A stretch of 39,720 nt of DNA from Pseudomonadota bacterium (lineage in GTDB: Bacteria > Pseudomonadota > Gammaproteobacteria > Acidiferrobacterales > Acidiferrobacteraceae): NCBI GenBank assembly GCA_021794275.1, contig JAJYRD010000031.1, positions 1-39,720 of the forward strand, written 5' to 3'. Position 1 is the first letter of the stretch. Every line of letters begins with the position of its first letter. The position numbers and the translations under genes were made by a program. Below, one piece after another: positions 26,413 to 35,219 of this stretch. The notes under the pieces were generated by a model. It searched no databases, was not told the DNA's origin, and saw only the letters and a program-made list of their open reading frames with translations.

Positions 26413-28029
26413 TCAGGCTGTGGGCCGGTCGGTTGCCAGGGATTGAGCGACCGCTTCTGCGGTCTTGATGCCGTCGACGGCCGCCGACAGGATGCCGCCC
26501 GCGTAGCCCGCACCCTCGCCCGTGGGGTAGAGGCCACGGGTATTGCGGCTCTGCCGGTCCTCGTCGCGGGTGATGCGGATCGGGGCCGAGGTGCGGGTCT
26601 CGACCCCGGTCAGGACCGCATCGGGCAGCGCGAAGCCCGCGATCTTGCGCGCGAACGCGGGCAGGGCCTCGCGTAGGGCGGCAACAGCGTAGGAGGGCAG
26701 GGCCTCACTCAGGTCGCCCCAGCGTACCCCAGGCTGGTAGGAGGGGATCACCTCACCCGGCCCAGGGCTCGGCCGGGCGGCCAGGAAGTCCTCTAGGCGC
26801 TGCGCAGGTGCCTCATAGCTGTTGCCGCCCAGGGCGAAGGCGCGCTCCTCCCAGTGGCGCTGGAAGGCGACCCCCGCCAAGACGTCATCGCTCGGAAAGT
26901 CCGCTGGCGTCACAGCCACTACGAGAGCGCTATTAGCGTTGCGCTCGTTACGTGAGTACTGACTCATGCCATTGGTGACCACTCGCCCCGGTTCCGAGGC
27001 GGCGGCCACGACCGTGCCGCCCGGACACATGCAGAAGCTATAGACCGAGCGGCCGTTTGCGGCGTGATGGGCAAGCTTGTAGTCGGCGGCGCCGAGCAGG
27101 GGATGGCCCGCGTGGCGTCCGAAGCGGCAGCGATCGACGAGCGACTGCGGGTGTTCGATGCGCAGACCGATCGAGAAGGGCTTGGGTTCGAGGAACACCC
27201 CGCGGTCGCGCAACATGGTGAAGGTGTCGCGCGCGCTATGGCCTATGGCGAGGACGACATGGCGCGCCTCGAGGGTGCGGCCGCCGGCAAGCGTAAGTCC
27301 TTGCACGACACCCCCGGAGCGGTCGATGTCGACCACGCGGCTCTCGAAGTGCACGCTTCCCCCGAGTTCCTCTATGGTCGCGCGCATGCGTTCGACGACC
27401 CCCACCAGGCGGAAGGTGCCGATGTGGGGTTTGCTGATGGTGAGGATCTCGGGGGGCGCGCCGGCGCGGACGAATTCCTCCAGGACTTTGCGCCCGTAAT
27501 GATGCGGGTCGCTGATCTGGCTGTGTAGCTTGCCGTCGGAAAACGTGCCGGCGCCGCCTTCGCCGAATTGGACATTGGACTCGGGGTTCAGGGCCTTGCG
27601 GCGCCAGAGGGCGAAAGTGTCCTGGGTGCGCTCGCGCACCGGTTTGCCGCGCTCGAGGATGATGGGACAAAGACCCATTTGCGCGAGCACGAGTCCCGCG
27701 AAGAGTCCCGCAGGCCCGAAGCCCACGACCACGGGACGCGGGTGCGGCGCCCGCGTTGCGTGGAACGGTGGCTCGTAGCGGGTGTCGGGCCGCGGGATGA
27801 TGTGCGGGTTCTTGCGATGGCGCGCGAGGAGCCGCTCGCCGTCGCGCACCGTCACGTCGAGGGTGTAGATGAGCGCGATCCGATCGGGCCGACGCGCGTC
27901 ATAACCCCGTCGCGCGATGGTGTAGGACAGGAGGTCGGGGGCGGGGATGCGCAAGGTGCCGCAGATTGCAGCGCGCAGCGCATCCTCGTCATGATCCAGG
28001 GGGAGCCGGACTTCCAGAAGCCGTAACAT
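26413..28029 (-). CDS. FAD-dependent dehydrogenase of the COG2509 type
   Basis: 538 residues. An N-terminal domain of about 95 residues (EVRLPLDHDEDALRAAI) precedes the dinucleotide fold VVVGFGPAGLFAGLVLAQMG (Gly103). The family signatures LNPESNVQFGEGGAGTFSDG, KPHIGTFRL, HSARDTFTMLRDRGV and FCMCPGGTVVAAASEPG follow, with GLYPTGEGAGYAGGILSAAV completing the FAD site. Members are common in bacteria and are annotated as uncharacterised oxidoreductases; the substrate is unknown. The protein is cytoplasmic, with no signal or membrane segment. The ATG has only a weak GGAT upstream. It is transcribed divergently from the large flavoprotein gene, sharing a 370-base intergenic region, so joint regulation is possible. 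Confidence 0.9.
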   Translation of the reverse strand: MLRLLEVRLPLDHDEDALRAAICGTLRIPAPDLLSYTIARRGYDARRPDRIALIYTLDVTVRDGERLLARHRKNPHIIPRPDTRYEPPFHATRAPHPRPVVVGFGPAGLFAGLVLAQMGLCPIILERGKPVRERTQDTFALWRRKALNPESNVQFGEGGAGTFSDGKLHSQISDPHHYGRKVLEEFVRAGAPPEILTISKPHIGTFRLVGVVERMRATIEELGGSVHFESRVVDIDRSGGVVQGLTLAGGRTLEARHVVLAIGHSARDTFTMLRDRGVFLEPKPFSIGLRIEHPQSLVDRCRFGRHAGHPLLGAADYKLAHHAANGRSVYSFCMCPGGTVVAAASEPGRVVTNGMSQYSRNERNANSALVVAVTPADFPSDDVLAGVAFQRHWEERAFALGGNSYEAPAQRLEDFLAARPSPGPGEVIPSYQPGVRWGDLSEALPSYAVAALREALPAFARKIAGFALPDAVLTGVETRTSAPIRITRDEDRQSRNTRGLYPTGEGAGYAGGILSAAVDGIKTAEAVAQSLATDRPTA

Positions 28030-28398
28030 GGGGGTATCCGTAAGCTGGTGAGCGGGCGTCAGGGCGCGCGCCTTTGCGCGGACCCGTCATCGGCCACGAC
28101 CGCCCATGCTACCGATTCGGCGCATGGATGTCTCCCGTGGCGCGGCCGTCCAGATGTTTCGCATGTATGGCCCCGTGGCGCTCGCACACGGCGCGCGATC
28201 ACCGGGCGGCCCTGCCCTTTGTGACGCGCGCGGCGTTTCGGGTTATCTTACGGGGTATCGGCGGCGCAGTCGCGATCAGATCAAGACGCATGGACGCGGC
28301 CGGTAATAGAATAGCGGAGCCGGGCAGGGGGACAGGTGTACCCTGTGCGCTCGATCGGGCGCTTACGCGTCTTTGCACAGCCATTTCGGGGCCGAATC
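28030..28398. other. Divergent intergenic region between two flavoprotein genes
   Basis: About 370 bases between divergent genes, so both promoters should lie here. It is GC-rich with no coding evidence. I could not pick a convincing -35/-10 pair or a long operator palindrome. Confidence 0.4.
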
Positions 28399-31300
28399 AT
28401 GTCAGTCGATGAGAACACGCAGGAAACCGCTTCCCCCAGGCTGCGTCTGGCCCGCGGGTGGCGCTACGAGGACCTTTTTCCGCTCGAGGGCCTGAAGCGC
28501 CTGGATGGCGAGTTTCTGGACCATCTGGCCGCGCGTGATGCGGATCTTGCCGCCCAGTTGCGCGCCTTTCGGACCGGCGGCGATCCCGAGAGCCCGCTTG
28601 CCCGCAGTACCTTCCTGCTGGCCGTGGCCCCTCACGTCGAAAGTTTCGTAGCCGAGCTTTTCGGGATCGAGGACGAGGTCGCCGCCCTCCACAAGGGAAC
28701 GGTGAGCCACGACGGCGTCATGCAGTTCAAGAAGCAGTTCGTGCAGCGCCGTGCCCGGCGCTATCGGGGCGACTTTCCGCAGAGCTTCGCCGATCTCGAC
28801 GTTTGGCTCGACGATGAGGCGCGTCGCCGCGGCTTGCCGCTTTCAGACCGCGAGTGGGCCATCGCGCGGCTCGGAGAGGAGTGGCTTTCTGATGAGAAGG
28901 CCCACGAGGCCGAGGTAACAAGGCTTACGCAGTGGTGCGCCATGGTATTGAACGACGGCGACATCCGTGCCCAATTCCCGGGCTGGGTGAGCTTCCTGTT
29001 GCCCGAGCGCGTCGACCATACCCATCTCGTGCCCGTCAATCGCGTTGAACGCTACGGGGTGGAGATGGCCGAGGGCCTGCAGTCGGGGTTCCGTCGGCGC
29101 GACGGTTTTCATCTGACCGATCTGCGCATGGATGCGCGCCATGTGCAGAGCGAGACGCACTACTGTCTCTATTGTCACGACCACGACGGCGATTTTTGCT
29201 CCAAGGGCTTCCCGGAGAAGAAGGGGGTCCCGGAACTAGGCCTTAAGGTCGACCCCTTGGGCGTCACTCTCACCGGCTGTCCGCTCGAGGAGAAGATCTC
29301 CGAGATGAATCTCCTGCGGCGCGATGGCCTGAACGTCGCCGCGCTCGCGATGGTCATGATCGACAATCCCATGGTGCCGGCCACCGGGCATCGCATCTGC
29401 AACGATTGCATGAAGGGCTGCATCTACCAGAAGCAGGATCCGGTCAATATCCCGCAGATCGAAACCCGCGTGCTGACCGATGTTCTTGATCTGCCTTGGG
29501 GCGTTGAGATCTACGATCTTCTGCTGCGCTGGAATCCCCTTTTGCAGCACGACTATCTCCCTGGAGCCGACAATGGTCGCAAGGTGTTGGTCGCGGGCAT
29601 GGGACCGGCGGGCTTCACCATGGCCCACTATCTGAGCCGTGCCGGTTGCGCGGTGCTCGGTATCGACGGCCTGAAGATCGAGCCCCTGCCGGAGGCGATC
29701 ATCGCGGGCCCGGTGTTTTCCTGGAAGCAGCTTGCCGAGGACCTCGACGAGCGCATTTTGCTTGGTTTCGGTGGCGTGGCCGAGTACGGCATCACGGTCC
29801 GCTGGGACAAGAACTTCCTGAAGCTCATCTATCTGAGCCTCGCGCGCCGCCCACGGATGCGCGTCACGGGCGGGGTACGTTTCGGCGGGACCATACGGGT
29901 GGAGGATGCCTGGGATCTCGGTTTCGATCATATCTGTATCGCCACCGGCGCGGGTCTCCCGCGCGTCGTTCCCATGACCAACAGTCTCGCGCGGGGCATG
30001 CGTCAGGCAAGCGATTTCCTGATGGCCTTGCAGCTTACGGGTGCCGGCAAGGACACGAGCCTCGCCAATCTGCAGGTGCGGCTCCCGGCGGTCGTCATAG
30101 GCGGTGGACTCACGGCCGTCGATACCGCGACCGAGGTCCAGACCTACTACGTGAAACAGGTCACAAAGATCCTGGCCCGTTACGAGGTCATGGTCGAGGA
30201 GTCGGGGGTCGAGGCGGTCCGCAAGGGTCTGCCGCCCGAGGATGAAGCCATCCTGGACGAATTCCTGGCCCACGGCCGGGCGGTGCGCGCCGAGCGCGCG
30301 CGTGCCCAGGCGGCAGGCGAGGCGCCCAACTTCATACCGCTCTTGCGGTCATGGGGCGGCGTAACGCTCGCGTATCGCAAGGGCATGAACAATTCGCCGG
30401 CCTATACCCGCAATCACGAGGAGTTGATCAAGGCCTTGCAGGAGGGACTCTATTACGCCGAGGGTCTGGACCCGCTACGCGCGGACCTGGACGCCCATGG
30501 TCATGTCCAGACGCTCGTCCTGCGGCGCATGCGTGAAGTGGAAGGCCGCTGGGTGGCGAGCGACAAGGAGGTGAGGCTGCCGGCACGCACCGTACTCGTG
30601 GCCGCGGGGACGGTCCCCAACACCATCTATGAGCGCGAATACCCGGGCACCTTTCTGCTCGACGGCAATCATTTCGAGGGCCATGTCGCCCATGGGGATC
30701 ATCTGCAGGCGGTGCAGGTGGCGGCGCACTGCAAGGCCCCCGAGACCGGCCCCTTCACTTCCTATGGGCAAGACGGCTATCGGGTGAGCTTCCTGGGCGA
30801 CACCCACGCGGCCTTCCATGGCAGCGTGGTGAAGGCGGTGGCCTCGGGTAAGGTCGCCTTTCCGCAGGTGATGGCGGTCCTGGGTGCCATGAAGAAGCCC
30901 GCGAGCGCTGAGTCGGCCACCGACTTCCTTGCGCGCATGCGCGAGCTCTTTGAACCCAGCGTGGTGGCGATCGACAAGTCCAATCCGGCGGTGGCGGAGA
31001 TCTGGATCAAGGCGCCGATGGCGGCCCGCAACTTCAGGCCCGGTCAGTTCTTCAGGCTCCAGACCTTTGAGTCACGAAGTCCGGTGGTCGCCAATACTCG
31101 CCTGCAGGTGCCCGTGATCACGGTGAGCGGCACAGGTGTCGCGGATGACCGCGTGCGGCTCATGGTCCTTCAATGGGGTGCCGGCGCGCGTGTCGCGGGC
31201 GCGCTCAAGGTCGGCGACCCACTCATCCTCATGGGCCCCACGGGGGCGCCGACCGACATCCCCTCGGGCCAGACCATCCTGGTGGTGGCGGGGCGCTGGG

Positions 31301-31935
31301 GGGCGGCCGTCATGCTCGACATAGGACCAGCTCTGCGCGCCGCCGGCAACCGCGTAGTCTACGTGGCAGCCTTCGCCCGCGCCTCCGAGCTCGATAACCA
31401 GGGGGGGCTCGAGGAGGCCGCCGATCAGATCGTGTGGTGCACGGCGCAAGGCCCGCGCATCGAGGCGCGCCGTCCACAGGACCGGTCGGTGGAGGCTACC
31501 GACATGGTGGCCTTGCTCGGCCAATACGCCGAGGGCGGGCTCGATCTGCCCGCCGATACCATCCCTCTGGGGTCGGTCGACCGCATCCTGGTCATGGGGT
31601 CGACGGGCCTCCTGAAGGCCTTCCAGGGGGCCCTGAAGGGCGCTTTGCAGCCGCTCTTCAAGCCTGACGTGAAGGCCATAGCGACCGTCGGCAGTCCCAT
31701 GCAGTGCATGATGAAGGGGGTGTGCGCCCAGTGCCTGCAGTGGCAGATCGATCCGGCCACTGGGCTGCGCACCCGCGCCGTGTTCTCGTGTGCCGAGCAG
31801 GATCAACCCCTCGCCTGGGTCGATCTCGACAACCTCGCCGCCCGCCAGGGACAGAATCGCCTCTCCGAGCGGCTCAGCAATCAGTGGCTTACGACGGTCC
31901 TTGCGGCTGTCGCCGCACGCCGCGGCGGGGCCTGA
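28399..31935 (+). CDS. Single-chain iron-sulfur flavoprotein joining GltD/NfnB-like and PyrK/NfnA-like modules
   Basis: 1178 residues, cytoplasmic. Residues 1 to about 240 are an unrecognised helical domain. A GltD-type iron-sulfur domain follows: CLYC (Cys256, 259), Cys267, GCPLEEKI (Cys294) and CNDCMKGC (Cys334, 337, 341). Next come an FAD fold (VLVAGMGPAGF, about 396-406), an NAD(P) fold (VVIGGGLTAVDTATE, from about 565) and VLVAAGTVPNT. From about 870 there is a ferredoxin-reductase-like module: FRPGQFFRLQTF, then PTGAPTDIP and ILVVAGRWGAAVML. It ends in a [2Fe-2S]-type cluster: Cys1103, 1109, 1112 and 1131. This is the domain set of NfnB plus NfnA (or GltD plus PyrK) in one chain. An electron-transferring or bifurcating role between pyridine nucleotides and an iron-sulfur carrier is inferred. 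The upstream in-frame start 63 bases earlier is less likely because MSVDENTQ begins the conserved-looking part. Neither start has a strong ribosome-binding site. Confidence 0.88.
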   Translation: MSVDENTQETASPRLRLARGWRYEDLFPLEGLKRLDGEFLDHLAARDADLAAQLRAFRTGGDPESPLARSTFLLAVAPHVESFVAELFGIEDEVAALHKGTVSHDGVMQFKKQFVQRRARRYRGDFPQSFADLDVWLDDEARRRGLPLSDREWAIARLGEEWLSDEKAHEAEVTRLTQWCAMVLNDGDIRAQFPGWVSFLLPERVDHTHLVPVNRVERYGVEMAEGLQSGFRRRDGFHLTDLRMDARHVQSETHYCLYCHDHDGDFCSKGFPEKKGVPELGLKVDPLGVTLTGCPLEEKISEMNLLRRDGLNVAALAMVMIDNPMVPATGHRICNDCMKGCIYQKQDPVNIPQIETRVLTDVLDLPWGVEIYDLLLRWNPLLQHDYLPGADNGRKVLVAGMGPAGFTMAHYLSRAGCAVLGIDGLKIEPLPEAIIAGPVFSWKQLAEDLDERILLGFGGVAEYGITVRWDKNFLKLIYLSLARRPRMRVTGGVRFGGTIRVEDAWDLGFDHICIATGAGLPRVVPMTNSLARGMRQASDFLMALQLTGAGKDTSLANLQVRLPAVVIGGGLTAVDTATEVQTYYVKQVTKILARYEVMVEESGVEAVRKGLPPEDEAILDEFLAHGRAVRAERARAQAAGEAPNFIPLLRSWGGVTLAYRKGMNNSPAYTRNHEELIKALQEGLYYAEGLDPLRADLDAHGHVQTLVLRRMREVEGRWVASDKEVRLPARTVLVAAGTVPNTIYEREYPGTFLLDGNHFEGHVAHGDHLQAVQVAAHCKAPETGPFTSYGQDGYRVSFLGDTHAAFHGSVVKAVASGKVAFPQVMAVLGAMKKPASAESATDFLARMRELFEPSVVAIDKSNPAVAEIWIKAPMAARNFRPGQFFRLQTFESRSPVVANTRLQVPVITVSGTGVADDRVRLMVLQWGAGARVAGALKVGDPLILMGPTGAPTDIPSGQTILVVAGRWGAAVMLDIGPALRAAGNRVVYVAAFARASELDNQGGLEEAADQIVWCTAQGPRIEARRPQDRSVEATDMVALLGQYAEGGLDLPADTIPLGSVDRILVMGSTGLLKAFQGALKGALQPLFKPDVKAIATVGSPMQCMMKGVCAQCLQWQIDPATGLRTRAVFSCAEQDQPLAWVDLDNLAARQGQNRLSERLSNQWLTTVLAAVAARRGGA

Positions 31936-31948
31936 TGCACAGGTGTTA

Positions 31949-32359
31949 TTAGTGCCCCGCGCCCCAGATATTGAGTGGGCAATGGACGGCAGCGTGCGTG
32001 AAGTCGAGATCAGCGGTGAGTAAAGTCAGATCGTGGCGAATGCAGAGTTGGGCGAGCAGCGCATCGATCGTGCCAAGCTGGACGCCTCGGCGGCGGCAAA
32101 GGTTGCGTAAGAGAGCGGCGTCGATGTGATCCTTGCGATCCGGCGTAAGGAACGGCAGGGCCTGGAATCGGTCAATGATGGCGTCTTGCGCCCGTGCGCC
32201 CGCGAACCCCTGTAACAGTTCTTGAAGCACGACGCCGGTAGTGATGACGGTTTCGCCACGCTCCAGGGCGCGACGCAACACCTGCGGCTCGGGACACCCG
32301 GCAGGCGCATCTCGCCGCAAGGTGAGCGACCAGACGCTCGTATCGACAAAGAGGTTCAC
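31949..32359 (-). CDS. vapC: VapC-family PIN-domain toxin
   Basis: 136 residues forming a PIN-domain ribonuclease. The acidic metal-binding residues are in place: Asp6 (MNLFVDTSVW), Glu47 (VLQELLQG), Asp99 (GTIDALLAQL) and Asp117 or Asp119 (LLTADLDF). VapC toxins cut tRNA or other RNA when their antitoxin is lost. The GTG start overlaps the vapB stop by four bases, so the two are translationally coupled. The gene converges with the large flavoprotein gene, with only 13 bases between the stops. It looks intact. Confidence 0.93.
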   Translation of the reverse strand: MNLFVDTSVWSLTLRRDAPAGCPEPQVLRRALERGETVITTGVVLQELLQGFAGARAQDAIIDRFQALPFLTPDRKDHIDAALLRNLCRRRGVQLGTIDALLAQLCIRHDLTLLTADLDFTHAAVHCPLNIWGAGH

Positions 32360-32556
32360 GTGCGCGAGCGCTCGCCCTTGTAGTCGAATGCATCGTCCCA
32401 GTCGAGCGCTCCAAAAAGATCCAGCACTCCCTTCTGCGCGCGGCGCGCAATGAACTCCTCCAAGGCGCGGGTCACGGCCGCCTTCTTAGTGCGCTCGCCG
32501 CTCACCGCGAGCGCCTGCTCGAGGAGTTTGGGGTCCAAGGAAAGATTCGTCGCCAT
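32356..32556 (-). CDS. vapB: VapB-family antitoxin
   Basis: 66 residues. MATNLSLDPKLLEQALAVSG, then RTKKAAVTRALEEFIARR form the DNA-binding N-terminus. The acidic/aromatic tail LFGALDWDDAFDYKGER wraps the toxin in this antitoxin group. It neutralises VapC and represses its own operon. The ATG is preceded by a weak GAGG; an upstream in-frame start nine codons earlier is less likely. Unlike the two modules at 23.5-24.6 kb, this pair has no lesion. Confidence 0.93.
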   Translation of the reverse strand: MATNLSLDPKLLEQALAVSGERTKKAAVTRALEEFIARRAQKGVLDLFGALDWDDAFDYKGERSRT

Positions 32557-32729
32557 GCTACCCAGCCTCACACAATGGACCACACATAAGAGTACACAAA
32601 GTGGCCGGTTTTTTCAACGCGGGGCAGCACCATGCCTTCGGCGCTTCGCCTATACTCATGAGCCCCGCCATCTTGGAGGGCCTGGGGCATCTTTGGTGAG
32701 ATCACCGCGGAAGTGTTAAGGCCCCCGCC

Positions 32730-33593
32730 TCACCGTCCCGCTGCGTGCCCGAAGTCGCGCTGGCACTGGTCAAAGAGCGTTCGCGCATCGTCTCCGTGCA
32801 GAACGAGGCCCACCTCGCGATTGTGTTCGAGACTCGATGGGCTCAGGTTCTCCGAGCCTATGAAGGCGCGATCGGGGCCTGCGATCAGCTTGGCGTGGAG
32901 ATAGGGGTGGCGCAGGAAACGGACATGAACGCCAAAGGAGGCGACATCGCGTGCGACCCTGCGGTCGTAGCGGTTCAGGCGCGACGGCAGCAACAGATCC
33001 GCCGCACGCCCCTTGGCGCGCAGGGCAGCGAGTACCGGCCGGTCCCGCCCGAGCTCCTCGGATTCTATGCAAACGCGGCCCGGCGTGCGCAGTGCGCGTA
33101 CGAGGCCTCTTGTTGCGCCCGGGGAGAGGATCAGCGTCTCGCGCGGGCCGTGACCCGCACGCCTGTGTGACCAGTCAGCTTGGAAGACGGTGCGCAGGGC
33201 CTGGGCTACGCGAGGGTTGTGACCGGTCCAGAGGTACTCGCGGTTCCTGTGGAAGGCCGACCAAGTCATGTTGGCGGTGCCGATTTCGCCATGATCGCCT
33301 GAGACCATGTATTTGGCGTGGTCGAAGACGTAGCGGCGCGAGAAGCGCGGTGGGGCATAGTGGACCTGGGCCCCGGTCGCGCGCAGGCGCGCTATCTCGC
33401 CGTGGGGCCTGCGGCCATAGGGGTGGCGGGCGATGATGATGCGCACGTGTACCCCACGGCGCACGGCCGAATGCACTGCGCGGAGGATTACGCGATCAGT
33501 GAGGAGGTAAGTGTTTATGTCGAGGCGTTTATGTGCCTCGCGTATGAAGCGCACGACGGGTGCTACGCCGGCATGGGGTTCTATGAAAAGCAT
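32730..33593 (-). CDS. Phospholipase D-like protein with two HKD-type motifs
   Basis: 287 residues. Two copies of the phospholipase D fold are visible: FDHAKYMVSGDHGEIGTAN in the first half and LHAKLIAGPDRAFIGSEN in the second, each followed by a conserved HNRE-type segment (FHRNREYLW; LEHNREVGLVL). The His and Lys of both motifs are present, but the Asp comes five residues after the Lys and not the usual four, in both copies. No signal peptide is obvious, so it is probably cytoplasmic or peripheral. Relatives include cardiolipin-synthase-like and nuclease-like enzymes, and the substrate cannot be told from the sequence. The gene is single, about 170 bases upstream of vapB on the same strand. 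Confidence 0.88.
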   Translation of the reverse strand: MLFIEPHAGVAPVVRFIREAHKRLDINTYLLTDRVILRAVHSAVRRGVHVRIIIARHPYGRRPHGEIARLRATGAQVHYAPPRFSRRYVFDHAKYMVSGDHGEIGTANMTWSAFHRNREYLWTGHNPRVAQALRTVFQADWSHRRAGHGPRETLILSPGATRGLVRALRTPGRVCIESEELGRDRPVLAALRAKGRAADLLLPSRLNRYDRRVARDVASFGVHVRFLRHPYLHAKLIAGPDRAFIGSENLSPSSLEHNREVGLVLHGDDARTLFDQCQRDFGHAAGR

Positions 33594-33935
33594 GGGTCCA
33601 CGGGGTCTCGGTGATGGTGTTCGTTTGCGCCGCTCCGGGCGCTCGGCATGTGACTAGTGGACCTGAAAATCGCGGAACGCACAAGGTCGTCTCTGAACGG
33701 GCGTCATGCGCGGTGCCGCGGCTTGTCGGGTAATACCATCCAGGGGGCGCCCAGGCGCTAGCTGACGTGGCTACGCAGATACCGGGCCTTGCTGTATGGC
33801 CTTCAACCGTCTACCGTAAGTTTCAATGAGATCGCAATCGCCTAGCGCTGGAGGCGTCCCCCGGCCCGGTCGGGTGGGCGTTTTGTGCGTGGCGTCTGCA
33901 CGACGCCCGCTCAGGGCGACTACGAGGAAGGCATC
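33594..33935. other. Divergent intergenic region upstream of pilC
   Basis: About 340 bases between the phospholipase D-like gene and pilC, which face away from each other. No coding evidence was found. It contains the hairpin listed separately, close to the pilC ribosome-binding site. No clear promoter was recognised. Confidence 0.4.
33887..33910 (+). other. Hairpin in the pilC leader
   Basis: GCG-T-GGCGTC pairs with GACGCC-CGC around a five-base loop TGCAC, nine base pairs with a single bulged T. It ends about ten bases before the pilC ribosome-binding site (GAGGAAGG). There is no T-run, so it is not an intrinsic terminator. It may influence pilC translation or mean nothing at this GC content. 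Confidence 0.35.
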
Positions 33936-35219
33936 ATGGCGACAGCAGTGAAAGCGGGCGATGGCGCCCCGGCGGCCAAGAAAAAGGCTGGCCCCAAGGT
34001 CACGGTCTTCCAATGGCAGGCGCGCACCCGGGGGGATGCCAAGGGAGCGCCACAGAAGGGTGAAATGGAGGCCGCATCGGCGGCCATCGTGCGGGTCACC
34101 CTGCGTAAGCGCGGCCTCGAGGTCATATCGGTCAAGAAAAAGCCCAAACCACTATTCGGCGGGGCGGGTGGCGGGGTCAAAGAGGCTCAGATCGTGGTCA
34201 TGATCCGGCAGCTGTCGACCATGATCAATGCCGGCGTCCCCATGGTGCAGGCCTTTGAGTTACTTGCGACGGCAAGCGACAGCAAGGCCATGAAGGCCAT
34301 GCTCGAGGGCATCCTCACGCCCATCAAGGATGGCGAGCGCATAGCCGATGCCTTCAATCGTTATCCGAAGTATTTCAACCGCCTGTTTGTGTCGTTGCTC
34401 GCCGCTGGCGATCAGGGTGGTATCCTGGACACCATCCTTTTGCGGCTTGCCGACTATCGTGAGAAGACTTTAGCCCTGCAAAAGAAGATCCGCTCGGCGA
34501 TGATCTATCCGGCGTCCATCCTCACCGTGATGCTGCTCGTCACGGCAATCCTCATGATCTTCGTGATCCCGGTGTTCGCCCACCTCTTTGACAGTTTCGG
34601 CGCAACTCTGCCGGCGCTCACTCAGGCCGTCATCACGATCTCGAACTGGATGCGCGGGCACTGGTATCTCGTGGTCTTCACGCCCATCGCCGCCATCTGG
34701 GCGTTCATCATGGCCTACCGCAAGAGTCTCGGGTTTCGGACCCAGGTGGACCGCGTCTCGCTCAAGCTCCCGATCATGGGCGATATCATCTTGAAGGGTT
34801 CGGTGGCCCGATTCATGCGTACGCTCGCCACCATGCAGGCTGCGGGCGTCCCGATCAACGAGGCCCTCGAAACCCTGTCGCGCATCTCCAACAACGTCAT
34901 CCTCGAGCGCGCAGTGAACGCCGCCCGCGAGCGGGTTTTGGAGGGCGGTTTCATCACGGACTCCTTGAAGGAGAGTGCGGTATTTCCGGCGATGGCCGTG
35001 CATATGCTCGCGATCGGCGAACAGACCGGCGCCATCGAGGTCATGGCGGAGAAGGTCGCCGACTTCTACGAGGGGGAAGTGAGCGAGACCGTGGCCCGCA
35101 TGTCGACGCTCATGGAGCCGCTCATCATGGTCGTATTGGGCATCATCGTCGGCACCTTGGTCGTGGCCATGTATATGCCGATATTTGAGCTGGGATCGGT
35201 CGTGACGCACGGCGGTTGA
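33936..35219 (+). CDS. pilC: Type IV pilus inner-membrane platform protein PilC
   Basis: 427 residues in the inner membrane, supporting pilus assembly by the PilB/PilT motors. A Lys/Ala-rich N-terminus leads into VFQWQARTRGDAKGAPQKGE, typical of PilC. Two T2SSF domains follow (MIRQLSTMINAGVPMVQAFE with AAGDQGGILDTIL; FMRTLATMQAAGVPINEALE with IGEQTGAIEVMAEKVADFYE). Hydrophobic helices lie around ASILTVMLLVTAILMIFVIP, WYLVVFTPIAAIWAFIMA and LIMVVLGIIVGTLVVAMYMP. The ATG is chosen for GAGGAAGG four bases upstream. pilB and pilD, its usual neighbours, are not adjacent. It is more PilC-like than GspF-like and distinct from the gspF of this window. Confidence 0.95.
   Translation: MATAVKAGDGAPAAKKKAGPKVTVFQWQARTRGDAKGAPQKGEMEAASAAIVRVTLRKRGLEVISVKKKPKPLFGGAGGGVKEAQIVVMIRQLSTMINAGVPMVQAFELLATASDSKAMKAMLEGILTPIKDGERIADAFNRYPKYFNRLFVSLLAAGDQGGILDTILLRLADYREKTLALQKKIRSAMIYPASILTVMLLVTAILMIFVIPVFAHLFDSFGATLPALTQAVITISNWMRGHWYLVVFTPIAAIWAFIMAYRKSLGFRTQVDRVSLKLPIMGDIILKGSVARFMRTLATMQAAGVPINEALETLSRISNNVILERAVNAARERVLEGGFITDSLKESAVFPAMAVHMLAIGEQTGAIEVMAEKVADFYEGEVSETVARMSTLMEPLIMVVLGIIVGTLVVAMYMPIFELGSVVTHGG

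Noticed and set aside
29236-30273. Long open frame antisense to the large flavoprotein gene
   Set aside because: It lies fully opposite a gene with clear domains; its His/Arg/Gly-rich product is the usual shadow of a GC-rich coding strand.
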